Source of the DNA: Nocardia tengchongensis
GTDB taxonomy: Bacteria; Actinomycetota; Actinomycetes; Mycobacteriales; Mycobacteriaceae
DNA: 64,000 bases
Assembly: GCF_018362975.1 (NCBI RefSeq)
Contig: NZ_CP074371.1
Location: forward strand, 2,914,001-2,978,000
Direction: 5' to 3'
Shown in pieces: positions 1-10,710 of the stretch. The position numbers and the translations under genes were made by a program. Position 1 is the first letter of the stretch; every line of letters begins with the position of its first letter. Below the pieces are notes generated by a model that searched no databases, had not been told where the DNA came from, and saw only the letters and a program-made list of their open reading frames with translations.

Positions 1-59
1 GGCGGGATCGCCGCGACCAGCTCCCGCACCCGCTCGACCTCGGCATCGGTGGTCGCCAT
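1..59 (-). CDS. MGMT/alkyltransferase-like protein, N-terminal fragment (Rv3204-like)
   Basis: Only the first 19 codons lie in the window, reading off its left edge. The peptide MATTDAEVERVRELVAAIP resembles the start of actinobacterial MGMT-family DNA-binding (alkyltransferase-like) proteins, which recognise O6-alkylguanine. In M. tuberculosis the gene next to lipV is Rv3204 of this family, so position supports the call. It lies 19 bp downstream of the lipV-like gene on the same strand, so the two are probably co-transcribed. The catalytic or wing residues are outside the window, so true alkyltransferase versus alkyltransferase-like cannot be decided. Confidence 0.6.
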   Translation of the reverse strand, partial: MATTDAEVERVRELVAAIP

Positions 60-78
60 GTCACGCCTTCCTCTGGGC

Positions 79-864
79 TCAGAGCAGCCCGCGGACCAGT
101 TCCGCGGTTCGCGCGGGCCGGGCCTGGGGCACCATGTGGTCGCAGTCGAATTCCAGCACCGTGAGCCGGTCGCCCAGGTGCTCGGTGAGCGCCGCCCGGA
201 ACGCGGGGGACACCAGCGGCGGATCCACCTTCATCGCCTGCACCAGCACCGTGGGCAGCGTCGCCGGCGGCAGCACGAAATCGCGGGCGATCTCGCCCCA
301 GAAGGCGATGATCGCGGGCATCGTCACCCGCCACCCCACCCGGCCGTCGGCCGTGGGCACCAGATGCTCGGCCAGCTCGGCCTCGAGCACCGCGGGATCG
401 AGCTCACCCCAGGCGGTCTCGAGCTTGTCGAAGCGAGCCTGCTCGACGTCCGCGTAATCCGGGGACGTCAGCGTCGAACTCGCGATGCTCAGCATCCGGT
501 CGGGGTCGAGGCCCAGCGCCGGATCCAGCAGCACCAGCCCGCGCACCAGCTCCGGCCGCCGCCGCGCCAGGTGCACCCCGATCGCGCCGCCGAACGAATG
601 CCCGACCACCACCACCGGTTCGCTGGTCTCGCACTCCAGCAACGCGGCGAGATCATCGACCAGCGTCTCGAAATCCCACGGCGGCACGCCGGGCGACCTC
701 CCGTGCCCGCGCAGATCCGGTGCGATGATCCGGACGTCGGGGAGATGATCGTCGGCCAGGATCTGCCAGCGCCGGCCGTGGCCCGTCAACCCGTGCAACG
801 CCAGCACGACCGGACCGGTCGGGGGACCGAAACGATGAGTATGAAGCTCCACCACACCGCCCAT
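79..864 (-). CDS. lipV: alpha/beta hydrolase, LipV-like
   Basis: A 261-residue cytoplasmic alpha/beta-hydrolase. The oxyanion-side motif LALHGLTGHG is near residue 25, the nucleophile elbow VVGHSFGGA is near residue 87, and a C-terminal histidine (FDCDHMV) lies near residue 242, so a Ser-Asp-His triad is likely. No signal peptide is seen. The gene is divergent from adnA across 127 bp and precedes an MGMT-like gene, the same order as Rv3204-lipV-Rv3202c in M. tuberculosis. LipV is an esterase/lipase; the substrate here is unknown. The start is the ATG at 864. Confidence 0.85.
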   Translation of the reverse strand: MGGVVELHTHRFGPPTGPVVLALHGLTGHGRRWQILADDHLPDVRIIAPDLRGHGRSPGVPPWDFETLVDDLAALLECETSEPVVVVGHSFGGAIGVHLARRRPELVRGLVLLDPALGLDPDRMLSIASSTLTSPDYADVEQARFDKLETAWGELDPAVLEAELAEHLVPTADGRVGWRVTMPAIIAFWGEIARDFVLPPATLPTVLVQAMKVDPPLVSPAFRAALTEHLGDRLTVLEFDCDHMVPQARPARTAELVRGLL

Positions 865-991
865 TCTGCTGCCTGCGTCGCTAGCGGCGAATCGCGGACC
901 ATGATCATGAACGGCGCATCGAATGTGACCGTCGGCACGGACAACTCATGGCAAACGAAAACTGTCGGGGCGGTCTGTTGAAATAGCCGAC

Positions 992-3900
992 GTGATGCGA
1001 TCGGATAGCTCGGTGCAATTGGTGCGCCGGGCCGAGGCGGAAACGCTCCCCCGGGAGTGGGACCCCGCCCTCCGGCCGCTCTTCGACGAGCTCGGCGCCG
1101 ACCCCGGCTGGGCGCCCTGGCAGGTGCTCGGCGGACCCGGTACCGGGAAGACCGCGCTGCTCGCCGACCTGGCCGCCACCCGCATCCTGGCCGGGGTTCC
1201 GCCGGAATCGGTGCTGGTGCTCACCTACACCAAGCGAGCGGCCACCGACGTGCGCGCCGCCATCACCGCCCGCGTCGCCGCCGCGGCTCCGGCGGCGGCC
1301 TACGGCGCATCCGGCTATTCGGCCGCGGACCGGGCGGCCTTCGATCCAGCCGATGACGGCTCGGTCGTGGACGGCGTGCCCGGCGCGACCCGCGGCCCGC
1401 TGGTGCGGACCCTCCACTCCTACGCGTTCGGCCTGCTGCGTTCGTTCGCGGCCGCCAACGGCAACCCGCCGCCGCGCCTGCTCACCGGATCCGAGCAGGA
1501 CATCGTCATTCGCGAATTGCTGCGCGGCGACGTCGCCGACGGCGCGCTCGGCTGGCCCGAACGGCTGCATCCGGCACTCACCGCGGCCGGGTTCGCCGAA
1601 CAATTGCGGGACCTCATGTTGCGGGCCACCGAACGCGGTCTGGGACCCGAGGATCTGATCGAGCTCGGCCGCCGCCACCGCCATCCCGAATGGGTCGCCG
1701 CCGGCTATTTCGCCGAACGCTACGAGCAGATCATGATGCTGCGCTGGTCGGTCGGCATGGACGTGCCCGAGGCCAGCGCCCCCGCCCTCGACGCCGCCGA
1801 ACTCGTCACCGCCGCGCTCGAGGCCTTCCACGTCGATCCGGAACTCCTTGCCGCCGAACGTGATCGACTGCGCTGCATCCTCGTCGACGACGCCCAGCAC
1901 CTCGATCCCCATGCCGCCCAGCTGATCCGCCTGCTCGGCTCCGGCACCGCCACCACCGTCATCGCCGCCGACCCCGACCAATCCGTCTACACCTTCCGCG
2001 GCGCCGACTCCCGCTTCGCCGCCACCCCCGACGCCCCCGCCGACCGTCGAATCATCCTTCGCCGCAACCACCGTTCCACCCGCGCTGTCCAGGAAGTAGC
2101 CGACCGCATCGCCTCCCGGCTGCCCGGCTCCGCGATCCACCGCGCGCAGCCTTCCGCGCCCGCCGGTGTCGACGAGACCCACTGGGATACTGCGCAACTC
2201 GAGGGTGAGGTGCGGGTGCAGGTGCTCACCACCCCCGCCAAGGAGGCGGCGCTGATCGCCGACCACCTGAGGCGCGCCCACCTCACCCACGGCGTGCGCT
2301 GGTCCCGCATGGCGGTGATCGTCCGGTCGGTGCCGCTGTCACTGGCCCCGCTGCGCCGCGCTCTGCTGGCCGCGGGGGTTCCCGTCCGGCAGCCACCCGC
2401 CGACGTGCCGCTCGCGCGGCGGCGGGGCGCGGCGTGGATGCTGTTGGCGCTGCGGGCCGTAACCGCCGGTGATCCTACTGCGGTGCGGCATCCGCGGCCG
2501 ATCGCCTTCACCGCCGACGACGCGCTCGACCTGCTCGCGGGACCGCTCGGCGGCGCGGACCAGATCAGCCTGCGGCGACTGCGCCGCGGCATCCGGCGCA
2601 CCGTCATGGAGCTGGGCTACCCGGAACCTTCCGTCGCTGAGGCCGACGCGGTCGAAACCGCCGGAGCCCTTGCCGTGGAAACGAATTCGGCTGTTGCGGA
2701 ATCCTTCGACGGCACCGACCGTTTCGCCGACCTCGACCGGTCGTCGGCGGAGATTCTGCGGGACCTGCTGGTGGGTACCGGGAATCGAGTGGTGCTCGAG
2801 AAGCTCACCACGGTGGAGGCCGCGCCTTTGCGGCGGGTGCTCAAGGCGCTGGGGCGGGCCCGGAAGGTGCGGCGCGAAAGCGGTGGGCTCGAGGACGTGA
2901 TGTGGGGGGTGTGGACGGCGTCCACGCTGGAGCGGCGGTGGACGGGCCAGTCCGAGCGCGGGGGCGCGGGCGGGATGCAGGCCGATCGGGACCTGGACGC
3001 GGTGGTCGGTCTGTTCGAGGCGGCCGCGGCGTACGTGGATCGGCTGCCACGGGCCACTATCGAGGGCTTCGTGGAATACCTGGAGCAGCAGGTGATTCCG
3101 CAGGACAACGCGCCGATCACCGATCCCGGTGAAGCTGTGACCATCTGCAGTGCGCACGCGGCGGCCGGGCGGGAATGGGACACCGTGGCGGTGGCGGCGG
3201 TGCAGGAGGGCATCTGGCCGGACCTGCGGTTGCGGGGCACGCTCCTGGGTGTCGAGGAACTGGTGGATCTGCTCGCCGGCGTCGGTGGTGCGGGCGAGAA
3301 GGTGAGCCGTTCCGCGCCGCTGCTGGCCGAGGAACGGCGACTGCTGCTGGTGGCGTGTAGCAGGGCGCGGCGATCGCTGCTGGTGACGGCGGTCGAATCC
3401 GTCACGGGGGATCAGGATCTGGTGCCCTCGCGCTTCCTGGGCGAACTGGACGCGGATGCAGAGGACGGCCGGCCGGGCAAGATCCCACCGCCGGTGGACC
3501 CCGGCCGCGCCCTGGCCATGCACGCGCTGATCGCCGAATTGCGCACCGCCGCCTGCGATCCCGAGACCAATCCGGCCCGCCGGATGCGCGCGGCCCGGCA
3601 GCTGGCGCGGCTGGCGCAGGCCGGGGTGCGCGGCGCCCACCCCGACGACTGGTACGGCACCGCCGAACTCTCCTCCGTGAATCCGCTGTGGGACACCGAA
3701 TCCGGGATGATCTCGCTGTCCCCGTCCACCGTCGACCAGCTCGAGACCTGCCCGCTGCGCTGGGCGCTGGAACGGCACGGCGGCGGCGACGGCGAGAACC
3801 CGCACGCCCTCAAGGGCAATCTCGTGCACACCCTGGTGCAGGCGCTGGCCGGGCAGGTCAACGAAACCCAGGTCAAGCAGGCCCTGGTGAAGGCGTGGAA

Positions 3901-4495
3901 GAAGGTCGACCCCACCGCCCGCGACGGCGAGAACTGGCATTCCCGGGCCGAACTGCGCCGCACCGAGACCATGGTCGACACCTTCCTGGCCTGGCTGCGC
4001 AACACCCGCGACGAGCTCACCGCCATCGGCGTCGAGGTGCCGGTGGACTGCGTGCTGCCCGCACGCGGCCCCGGCGAACTGCCGGTCCGGATCACCGGCC
4101 GGGTGGACCGGGTGGAACGAGATGCCTTGGGCCGCTTCGTCATCGTGGACGTGAAGACCGGCAAGACGCCCATCTCCAAGCAGGCCGCCGAGGAGCACGC
4201 GCAGCTGGCCACCTACCAGGTCGCGGCCGCCGAGGGCGCGCTCGGCGAGGGCGAGCCCGGCGGCGCGCGCCTGGTGTACGTCGCCAAACCCAGTGCCAAG
4301 GAAGGCGCCACCCAGCGCACCCAGCCGCCGCTGGACGCCGCGGGCGTCGACAGCTGGCGCGCCATCGTCCACCACGCCGCCGACGCCTCCAAGGGCCCCA
4401 GCTACCTCGCCATGCGCAATGACGGTTGCCGCCACTGCAAGGTCGCGGGCAGCTGCCCCGTGCAGGACCGCGGCCGCCAGGTGACGGACGAGTGA
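992..4495 (+). CDS. adnA: AdnA, subunit of the AdnAB helicase-nuclease (Rv3202c-like)
   Basis: A 1167-residue UvrD-like motor fused to a RecB-like nuclease. With AdnB it resects DNA double-strand breaks in mycobacteria and relatives. Visible motifs: Walker A GGPGTGKT (about 47-54), a divergent motif II VDDAQHLD (about 298), and motif III DPDQSVYTFRGAD (about 327-339). The C-terminal nuclease has GRVDRVE and IVDVKTGK (about 1035-1055). One cysteine at LETCPLRW (about 919) and three in GCRHCKVAGSC near the C-terminus form the four-cysteine iron-sulfur pattern of AddB/Cas4-type nucleases. The start is GTG 992 or ATG 995. The stop overlaps the adnB GTG by 4 bp (GTGA), indicating translational coupling and an equimolar complex. 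Confidence 0.93.
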   Translation: MMRSDSSVQLVRRAEAETLPREWDPALRPLFDELGADPGWAPWQVLGGPGTGKTALLADLAATRILAGVPPESVLVLTYTKRAATDVRAAITARVAAAAPAAAYGASGYSAADRAAFDPADDGSVVDGVPGATRGPLVRTLHSYAFGLLRSFAAANGNPPPRLLTGSEQDIVIRELLRGDVADGALGWPERLHPALTAAGFAEQLRDLMLRATERGLGPEDLIELGRRHRHPEWVAAGYFAERYEQIMMLRWSVGMDVPEASAPALDAAELVTAALEAFHVDPELLAAERDRLRCILVDDAQHLDPHAAQLIRLLGSGTATTVIAADPDQSVYTFRGADSRFAATPDAPADRRIILRRNHRSTRAVQEVADRIASRLPGSAIHRAQPSAPAGVDETHWDTAQLEGEVRVQVLTTPAKEAALIADHLRRAHLTHGVRWSRMAVIVRSVPLSLAPLRRALLAAGVPVRQPPADVPLARRRGAAWMLLALRAVTAGDPTAVRHPRPIAFTADDALDLLAGPLGGADQISLRRLRRGIRRTVMELGYPEPSVAEADAVETAGALAVETNSAVAESFDGTDRFADLDRSSAEILRDLLVGTGNRVVLEKLTTVEAAPLRRVLKALGRARKVRRESGGLEDVMWGVWTASTLERRWTGQSERGGAGGMQADRDLDAVVGLFEAAAAYVDRLPRATIEGFVEYLEQQVIPQDNAPITDPGEAVTICSAHAAAGREWDTVAVAAVQEGIWPDLRLRGTLLGVEELVDLLAGVGGAGEKVSRSAPLLAEERRLLLVACSRARRSLLVTAVESVTGDQDLVPSRFLGELDADAEDGRPGKIPPPVDPGRALAMHALIAELRTAACDPETNPARRMRAARQLARLAQAGVRGAHPDDWYGTAELSSVNPLWDTESGMISLSPSTVDQLETCPLRWALERHGGGDGENPHALKGNLVHTLVQALAGQVNETQVKQALVKAWKKVDPTARDGENWHSRAELRRTETMVDTFLAWLRNTRDELTAIGVEVPVDCVLPARGPGELPVRITGRVDRVERDALGRFVIVDVKTGKTPISKQAAEEHAQLATYQVAAAEGALGEGEPGGARLVYVAKPSAKEGATQRTQPPLDAAGVDSWRAIVHHAADASKGPSYLAMRNDGCRHCKVAGSCPVQDRGRQVTDE

Positions 4496-7400
4496 GCGCC
4501 CCATCGGATGACGGGTCGATGGCCGGCGGCGGGGCGATCACGCCGCGTCAGCTCGCCGACGCGCTCGGCCTGCCCCGCCCCACCGAGGAACAGGCCGCCG
4601 TCATCGCCGCCCCGCCCGGCCCGACCCTGGTGGTGGCCGGCGCGGGCGCGGGCAAGACCGAGACCATGGCCGCCCGGGTGGTCTGGATGGTGGCCAACGG
4701 TCTGGTGGAACCAGACCAGGTGCTGGGCCTGACCTTCACCCGGAAAGCCGCCCAGCAGCTCACCACTCGCATCCGCACCCGCCTGGCCCGGCTGGCGGGC
4801 GCGCCCGTGGTGCGCGACCTCGACCCCACCGGCCGGCTGCGCGCCCAGCTCACCGCCGCCGAACCCGAGATCAGCACCTACCACTCCTACGCGGGCCGCC
4901 TGCTCACCGAATACGGCCTGCTGCTGCCGGTCGAACCCACCGCCACCCTGCTCACCCAGACCCAGCTGTGGCAGCTCGCCTACCGGGTGGTCTCCACCTG
5001 GGACGGCGACCTGGACACCGACCGCAGCCCGGTCGGCGTCACCGAGGCGGTGCTGGCCCTGTCCGGCCAGCTCGCCGAGCACCTGGTGCACCCGCGCGAA
5101 CTGGCTACGGCCCACCTGGAATTGGAACGCCTCGTCCACACCCTGCCCGCCGGACCCCGCCAGAAGGGCGGCCCCAAACGAGCCCTGCTCGACATCGTCG
5201 AAGCCCAGCAGGAGCGCGTCGCCCTGCTGCCCTTGGTGGATCGCCTCGCCGAGGAACTCCGCCGCCGCGGCGCGCTGGATTTCGGTGCGCAGATGTCCCT
5301 GTCGGCCCGCCTGGCCGCAACCCACCCGGAAGTCGGTGCGGCCGAACGCGACCGCTTCCGTTTGGTCCTGCTCGACGAGTATCAGGACACCGGCCACTCG
5401 CAGCGCATCCTCCTGTCGGCCCTGTTCGGGGCGGCGGTCGAAGAGACCGTCGCGGACATGGAAAGTGCAGCGCCGCACAGGAATACGGCTGCGAACTACG
5501 ACGACGCCGCGGACGTCCCACGACCAGGCGACGGGCAAGCGGCGCGGCCTATCGCCGGTGCGGACGATCCCCGTGTCCAAGGCACCTCCGGTGACTCGGC
5601 CGGCGCACAGGCGCACCGACACCGGCTGGCGGTCACGGCGGTCGGCGATCCGATGCAGTCGATCTACGGCTGGCGTGGGGCGTCGGCGGCCAACCTGCCG
5701 CGCTTCACCACCGACTTCCCCAGTGCGCCAGGGGTTCCCGCGCCCGTGCTGCCGCTGCTCACCAGCTGGCGCAATCCGCCCGAGGCCCTTGACCTGGCCA
5801 ACCTGGTGTCGGATCCGCTGCGGGAGCGCGCGGCGCGGGGCGGGGGAGTGACGGTGGACGCGCTGCGGCCCCGTCCCGACGCCACCGCCGGGCTGGTCGC
5901 GCTGGCGCTGGCGGAAACCGTTGCGGAGGAACGGGACTGGGTGGCCGGGCGGATCGCCGCGGAATGGGCCGAGGCGCGGGAGGCGGAGAACCCGCCACCC
6001 ACCTCCGCGGTCCTGGTGCGGCGCAATGCCGATGCCGCACCGCTCGCCGAAGCCCTGCGCGAACGCGGACTGCCGGTGGAGATTGTGGGCCTGGGCGGGC
6101 TGCTGCACACGCCCGAGGTCGCCGACATCGTCGCCACCCTGCGCCTGATCGCCGATCCCGCGGCCGGCAGTGCGGCGGTACGCATCCTGACCGGCGCGCG
6201 CTGGCGCATCGGCGTCTCCGATATCGCGGCTCTGTCCCGGCGCGCCCGCGAGCTGTCCATCCGCCGCCCCGCCGGGCAGACCGACGCCATCACCGACACC
6301 GCAACCCTCGACGAGGCGCTGCGCGAGGTCGCGCCCGAACCCGCCGAGAAGGCGGGCCTCGGCGACGCCATCGCCGATCCCGGTGACGCGGAACAGTATT
6401 CGGCGCAGGGCTTCGCCCGCATCGTGGCGCTGGGCCGGGAGCTGTCGGCGCTGCGCGAGCGGTCCGGGCAGCCGCTGGCCGAACTGGTCGCCGACGTCGA
6501 ACGCACCATCGGCGTCGGCGTCGAGACCCAGGCCCGCCGCACCCACGCCGCCGCCGGCCGCGAACACCTCGACGCCTTCGCCGAAGTGGTCGCCGGATAC
6601 ACCGCCGACCACCGCTCCTCGCTGACCGGCCTGCTCGACTTCCTCGCCGCCGCCGAGGAGGTCGAGAACGGCTTGGAGCCCGGCGAAGTGGAGGTCGCGC
6701 ACGACCGGGTGCAGGTGCTCACCGTGCACGCCGCCAAGGGCCTGGAATGGGAGGTGGTCGCGGTCCCGCACGTGGTGGACGGCACCTTCCCCTCCGGCAC
6801 CGGCACCGCCACCTGGATGGGCGCGCTCGCCGAACTGCCCACCACGCTGCGCGGCGACCGCGCCCAGGAGGACGCCACCGACGGCGTCCCCGTCCTCGAC
6901 CTGACCGACCTCTACGACCGCGCAGACCTGGAACGCGCCCTCGACGACCACAAGAAGGCCCTCGCCGCCCGCCGCCTCGACGAGGAACGCCGCCTGTTCT
7001 ACGTGGCCCTCACCCGCACCGAGCGCGCCCTGTTCGTCTCCGCCCACCACTGGGCCGAGACCGGCTCGAAACCCAAGGGGCCCTCCGGGTTCCTGCTCGA
7101 ACTGAAGCACGAGACCGAGACGCCCGGCTCGGCGCTGTCCGGCGGCGTCGACATCGACCGCTGGGACGACCCGCCCCTGCCCGGCACCCCCAACCCCTTC
7201 ACCGACAACCCGCAGACCGCGACCTGGCCGCGCGACCCGCTCGGCTCCCGCCGCGAATTCGTGGAAGAAGGCGCGGCCCTGGTCAAGGCGGCGCTGGAGG
7301 TGCTGCGCGAGGAATCGAAGCCCGAGCAGATCGAGCTCGACTTCGGCCCCGGATTCGGCGACGCGGCAACCGATCCCGAATCCGCCGAGGACGATCCCGC

Positions 7401-8453
7401 GGACGACGACCCCGACGGCGAGGACCCCGAGGGCTGGGCCGAGGACGTCGATGCCCTGATCGCCGAGCATCGCGCCGCCGAACAAGCCGTCCGCGAGGTG
7501 GAACTGCCCGGCCAGCTCGCCGCCACCGCCCTGGTCGACCTGCGCGCCGACCCCGCGAAACTGGCTGCGCGCCTGCGCCGTCCGCTCCCGTACCCGCCCA
7601 GCCCCTACACCCGCCGCGGCACCGCCTTCCACGCCTGGCTGCAACGCTGGTTCGCCGGCGCGCGCCTGCTCGGCTTCGAAACGCTGCCCGGCGCGGCCGA
7701 TGTCGCCGACACCGACGCCGACCTGATGCGCCTCCAGGAAGCCTTCCTCGCCTCCCGTGGGCCGACCGCAATGCCGTGGACGTGGAGGTCTCCTTCGAAA
7801 CCACCATCGCGGGCACCGTGATTCGCGGCCGCATGGACGCCGTCTTCCGCCGGCCCGACGGCGCCTGGGTCATCGTGGACTGGAAGACCGGCGCGGAACC
7901 CCGCCGCGGGGAAGAGGATTCGGTCGCCGTGCAGCTGGCCGTCTACCGGCTGGCCTGGGCCCGGCTGGAGTCCGCGCGCAGCGGCCGCGCCGAATCCGAT
8001 GTGCTGGCCGAGACCTTCGCCGCCTTCCACTACGTCCGCTCCGGCCGCACCATCGCGCCCGCGCACCTGCCCGGCCCGGCCGAACTCGCCGCCATCATCA
8101 CCACCGCGGCCCCCCGCCGCCGCGCCCCGGAACCACCACTCTCCGACGAGCCCCCGCTTCCGGACGAACCCGACTTCGATGATCCGGGGCCCGACGAGCC
8201 CGTCGAGGTCGAACTACTGCGCCCCCGGCCGACCGAGCCGCCGGACCCAGAAGTGTCACCCGGCATCAATGCGACATCGGATTTCGCGGTGCCGCTCGTT
8301 CCCGAGACGCCACCGGATCACGTGCCGCTGCCCTCGAAGGAGGCGTGGGCGTCCACGGGTTCGTGGCGGGATGCCGTGTCCGACTTCGACTTCCCGCCGG
8401 AATTCGAACCGCCGCCGGACCCGGAATCGCTGCCGCCGGATCCGTCGGCCTGA
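4492..8453 (+). CDS. adnB: AdnB, motor subunit of the AdnAB helicase-nuclease, with suspected single-base frameshift
   Basis: UvrD-like helicase plus RecB-like nuclease, partner of AdnA. Starts at GTG 4492 inside the adnA stop. Walker A GAGAGKTET is about residues 50-58, the Walker B DEYQDT about 295, motif III AVGDPMQSIYGWRGA about 380. The nuclease motifs GRMDAVF and VIVDWKTG lie after nucleotide 7830, in a different frame: frame 1 runs to about 7757, and the protein continues in the next frame from TGG 7758, as if one base were missing in CGnTGG. The joined protein is about 1320 residues and ends in an acidic, proline-rich tail of about 100 residues. About 65 residues (312-378) between motifs II and III look like an insertion. 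Loss of the nuclease would disable resection, so a sequencing error is the simpler reading. Confidence 0.88.
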
Positions 8454-8632
8454 TCGGCCACGGCCACCCTCGGTCGCTCGGGCTGCACGACGGGCCCGGT
8501 GATTTCGGGCCGGTCGGCCCCCGCATCGCGACGCGCCCCCGGTCGAACCGTGGTGCGCGGCGGTTCGCCCGGTACGCTCCGGACCTGTGCCGCTGCCAGA
8601 AGTGTCGACGTGTCGATCTCGAGAATTGAACG

Positions 8633-9703
8633 GTGATTCGCGTGATCGGTGATTCCTCGTCGCGTGGATTGGCCGGGCTGACCGAACGGCCCGACTTCGC
8701 GCTCGTCGGGGTGCTGCGCATCCCGTCCGCACAGTCCAGTCCGTGGTTTTCGCTGGTGCGGCGGGTGGGCCTGGCCGTGCTGCTGCTGGCCGCGTCGACC
8801 CTGGTGGTCTACGTCGGCCGCGACGGCTACCACGACAATGCCCGCGAGCACATGAGCCTGCTCGATTGCGCGTACTACGCGACCGTGTCCCTGTCGACCA
8901 CCGGCTACGGCGACATCACTCCTGTCACCCCCAGCGCGCGGCTGATCAATATCCTCGTGGTCACCCCGCTGCGGATCATGTTCCTCATCGTCTTGGTCGG
9001 CACGACCCTGGCCGTGCTCACCGAACGATCCCGGCAGGCGTTCAAGATTCAGCGATGGAGGCGCACCGTGCGTAATCACACCGTGGTAGTCGGCTACGGC
9101 ACCAAGGGCCGCACCGCCGTGGACGCCATGCTCGCCGACGGCGCGCAGCCGGGCGACATCGTGGTGGTGGACACCGATCCGCAGGTGCTCGAATTCGCCG
9201 CCAACGCCGGGCTGGTCACCGTGCAGGGCTCGGCCACCAAGTCGGATGTGTTGCGGCTGGCCGGAGTTCAGCACGCCGCGGCCGTGGTGGTCGCCGCCAA
9301 CCGCGACGACACCGCCGTGCTGGTCACCCTGTCCGCCCGCGAGATCAACCCCAAGGCAAGGATTTCCGCGGCGGTCCGGGAAGCCGAGAACACCCACGTG
9401 CTGCGGCAGTCCGGCGCGGATTCGGTGGTGGTGTCCTCGGAGACCGCCGGCCGCCTGCTCGGCATCGCCACCACCAAGCCCACCGTGGTCGACATGATCG
9501 AAGACCTGCTCACCCCCGACGCCGGCTTCGCCATCGCCGAACGCGACGTGGAATCCGAGGAGGTCGGCGGATCCCCGCGCCACCTGCGCGACATCGTGCT
9601 CGGCGTGGTCCGCGAGGGCCGGCTGATCCGGGTCGGCGACCCCGAGACCGACGCCCTCGAGGCCCGCGACAAGCTGCTGTATCTGCGGCGAGTCCACGCC
9701 TGA
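8633..9703 (+). CDS. potassium channel family protein with TrkA-N/RCK domain (Rv3200c-like)
   Basis: 356 residues. One transmembrane helix near 38-55 is followed by a pore helix with selectivity filter STTGYGD (about 85) and a second helix near 110-130, the two-helix layout of prokaryotic K+ channels. The remainder is a cytoplasmic RCK/TrkA-N domain starting VVVGYGTKGR (about 150), with a Rossmann fold that gates on nucleotide or cations. It occupies the position of the cation channel gene Rv3200c between adnB and nudC. A GTG start at 8633 is used; about 180 bp separate it from adnB. The function as a K+ channel is inferred from the filter. Confidence 0.9.
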   Translation: MIRVIGDSSSRGLAGLTERPDFALVGVLRIPSAQSSPWFSLVRRVGLAVLLLAASTLVVYVGRDGYHDNAREHMSLLDCAYYATVSLSTTGYGDITPVTPSARLINILVVTPLRIMFLIVLVGTTLAVLTERSRQAFKIQRWRRTVRNHTVVVGYGTKGRTAVDAMLADGAQPGDIVVVDTDPQVLEFAANAGLVTVQGSATKSDVLRLAGVQHAAAVVVAANRDDTAVLVTLSAREINPKARISAAVREAENTHVLRQSGADSVVVSSETAGRLLGIATTKPTVVDMIEDLLTPDAGFAIAERDVESEEVGGSPRHLRDIVLGVVREGRLIRVGDPETDALEARDKLLYLRRVHA

Positions 9704-9729
9704 GTGACGCCCCCGTCTAGTCTCGGGGG

Positions 9730-10650
9730 GTGTCAGGTTTTGAGCTCACTGCGGTTCCGGTGCTGTCGCGTACCTCGCTCGACCGCGCGGAACACCTCCG
9801 CTCCGACGAACAGGCTCTGAAAGAGGGCTGGCCGCAGGCCAAACTCCTCCGGATGAACAAGCGCGGCCAGGTCCGCATCGAGCAGGGCGGCGTGGTGCTC
9901 GACGCCGCGCTCACCCTCGCCCCCGAACGCGCCCCCGAGGCGGTCTTCCTCGGCGTCGACGGCGACACCCACCTGTGGGCGGTGCGCGACAACGCCATCG
10001 AGGGCGAACTGGCCGACCTGCGCGCCTTCGGCGCCACCCTCGACCTCGACGACTTCGGCACCGGCCTGCTGGCCACCGCCATCGCCGTGCTGAACTGGCA
10101 CGACAAGGCCGCCTTCAGCGCGGTCGACGGCAGCCCCACCACGTCCGCCAACGGCGGCTGGTCGCGGATCAGCGCGGCCGGGCACGAGGACTTCCCGCGC
10201 ACCGATCCGGCCGTCATCTGCCTCATCCACGACGGCGGCGACCGTGTCCTGCTGGCCCGCCAGCACACCTGGCCGGCCGGATTGTTCTCGCTGCTGGCCG
10301 GTTTCGTGGAAGCGGGGGAGTCGCTGGAGCGCTGCGTCGAGCGCGAGATCAAGGAGGAGGTCGGCGTCGACGTCCGCGAGATCCGCTACCTGGGCAGCCA
10401 GCCGTGGCCGTTCCCGCGCTCGCTCATGCTGGGCTTCGCCGCCGTCGGCGACCCGGACCAGCCGCTGGCCTTCCACGACGGCGAGATCGCCGAGGCGTTC
10501 TGGTTCACCAAGGCCGAGGTGCGGGAGGCCCTGGCCGCGGGCGCGTGGGGCTCGCCCACCGGAGCCACCGGCGGCGCGGCGAAACTGCTGCTGCCGGGGT
10601 CGATTTCGATCGCGCGGACCATCGTCGAATCCTGGGCCGCCGAAAACTGA
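9730..10650 (+). CDS. nudC: NAD(H) pyrophosphatase NudC (Rv3199c-like)
   Basis: A 306-residue Nudix hydrolase that splits NAD(H) into NMN(H) and AMP and can remove NAD caps from RNA. A full Nudix box begins GFVEAGESLERCVE at about 196 and ends REIKEEVGV. It is followed by the NudC signature SQPWPFPRS (about 222), which confers specificity for NAD(H) within the superfamily. The zinc-ribbon cysteines of E. coli NudC are absent: the region reads FSAVDGSPTTSANGGWS, as in mycobacterial NudC. GTG start at 9730, 26 bp after the channel gene and probably in the same transcript. It ends at a strong bidirectional hairpin. Confidence 0.95.
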   Translation: MSGFELTAVPVLSRTSLDRAEHLRSDEQALKEGWPQAKLLRMNKRGQVRIEQGGVVLDAALTLAPERAPEAVFLGVDGDTHLWAVRDNAIEGELADLRAFGATLDLDDFGTGLLATAIAVLNWHDKAAFSAVDGSPTTSANGGWSRISAAGHEDFPRTDPAVICLIHDGGDRVLLARQHTWPAGLFSLLAGFVEAGESLERCVEREIKEEVGVDVREIRYLGSQPWPFPRSLMLGFAAVGDPDQPLAFHDGEIAEAFWFTKAEVREALAAGAWGSPTGATGGAAKLLLPGSISIARTIVESWAAEN

Positions 10651-10663
10651 GCTCGGACAACGG

Positions 10664-10694
10664 GAAGCCGCACACCTGACGGGTGTGCGGCTTC
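10664..10694. terminator. bidirectional terminator hairpin between nudC and mycoredoxin
   Basis: GAAGCCGCACACC pairs with GGTGTGCGGCTTC across a 5-nt loop, a perfect 13-bp stem. It lies between the convergent nudC and mycoredoxin genes, so it can serve both. The T-rich tail is short (TTCTTCGGT). Confidence 0.75.
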
Positions 10695-10710
10695 TTCGGT
10701 ATGTGGGGCC

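Noticed and set aside
865..991. SOS box or RecA-independent damage promoter before adnA
   Set aside because: No TCGAAC-N4-GTTCGA site. TGTCGGGGC near 964 only loosely resembles the damage-type promoter, with no convincing -10 spacing.
2339..4504. Long minus-strand open frames opposite adnA, and similar ones opposite adnB (4402-7644) and UPF0182 (22551-24398)
   Set aside because: They have biased composition (Gly/Arg/Gln/His-rich), no family motifs, and lie wholly inside genes with clear domain structure. High-GC DNA produces such shadows.
9730..10650. NudC lacking zinc cysteines as a novel variant
   Set aside because: Mycobacterial NudC also lacks these cysteines at the same places, so this is a lineage trait.
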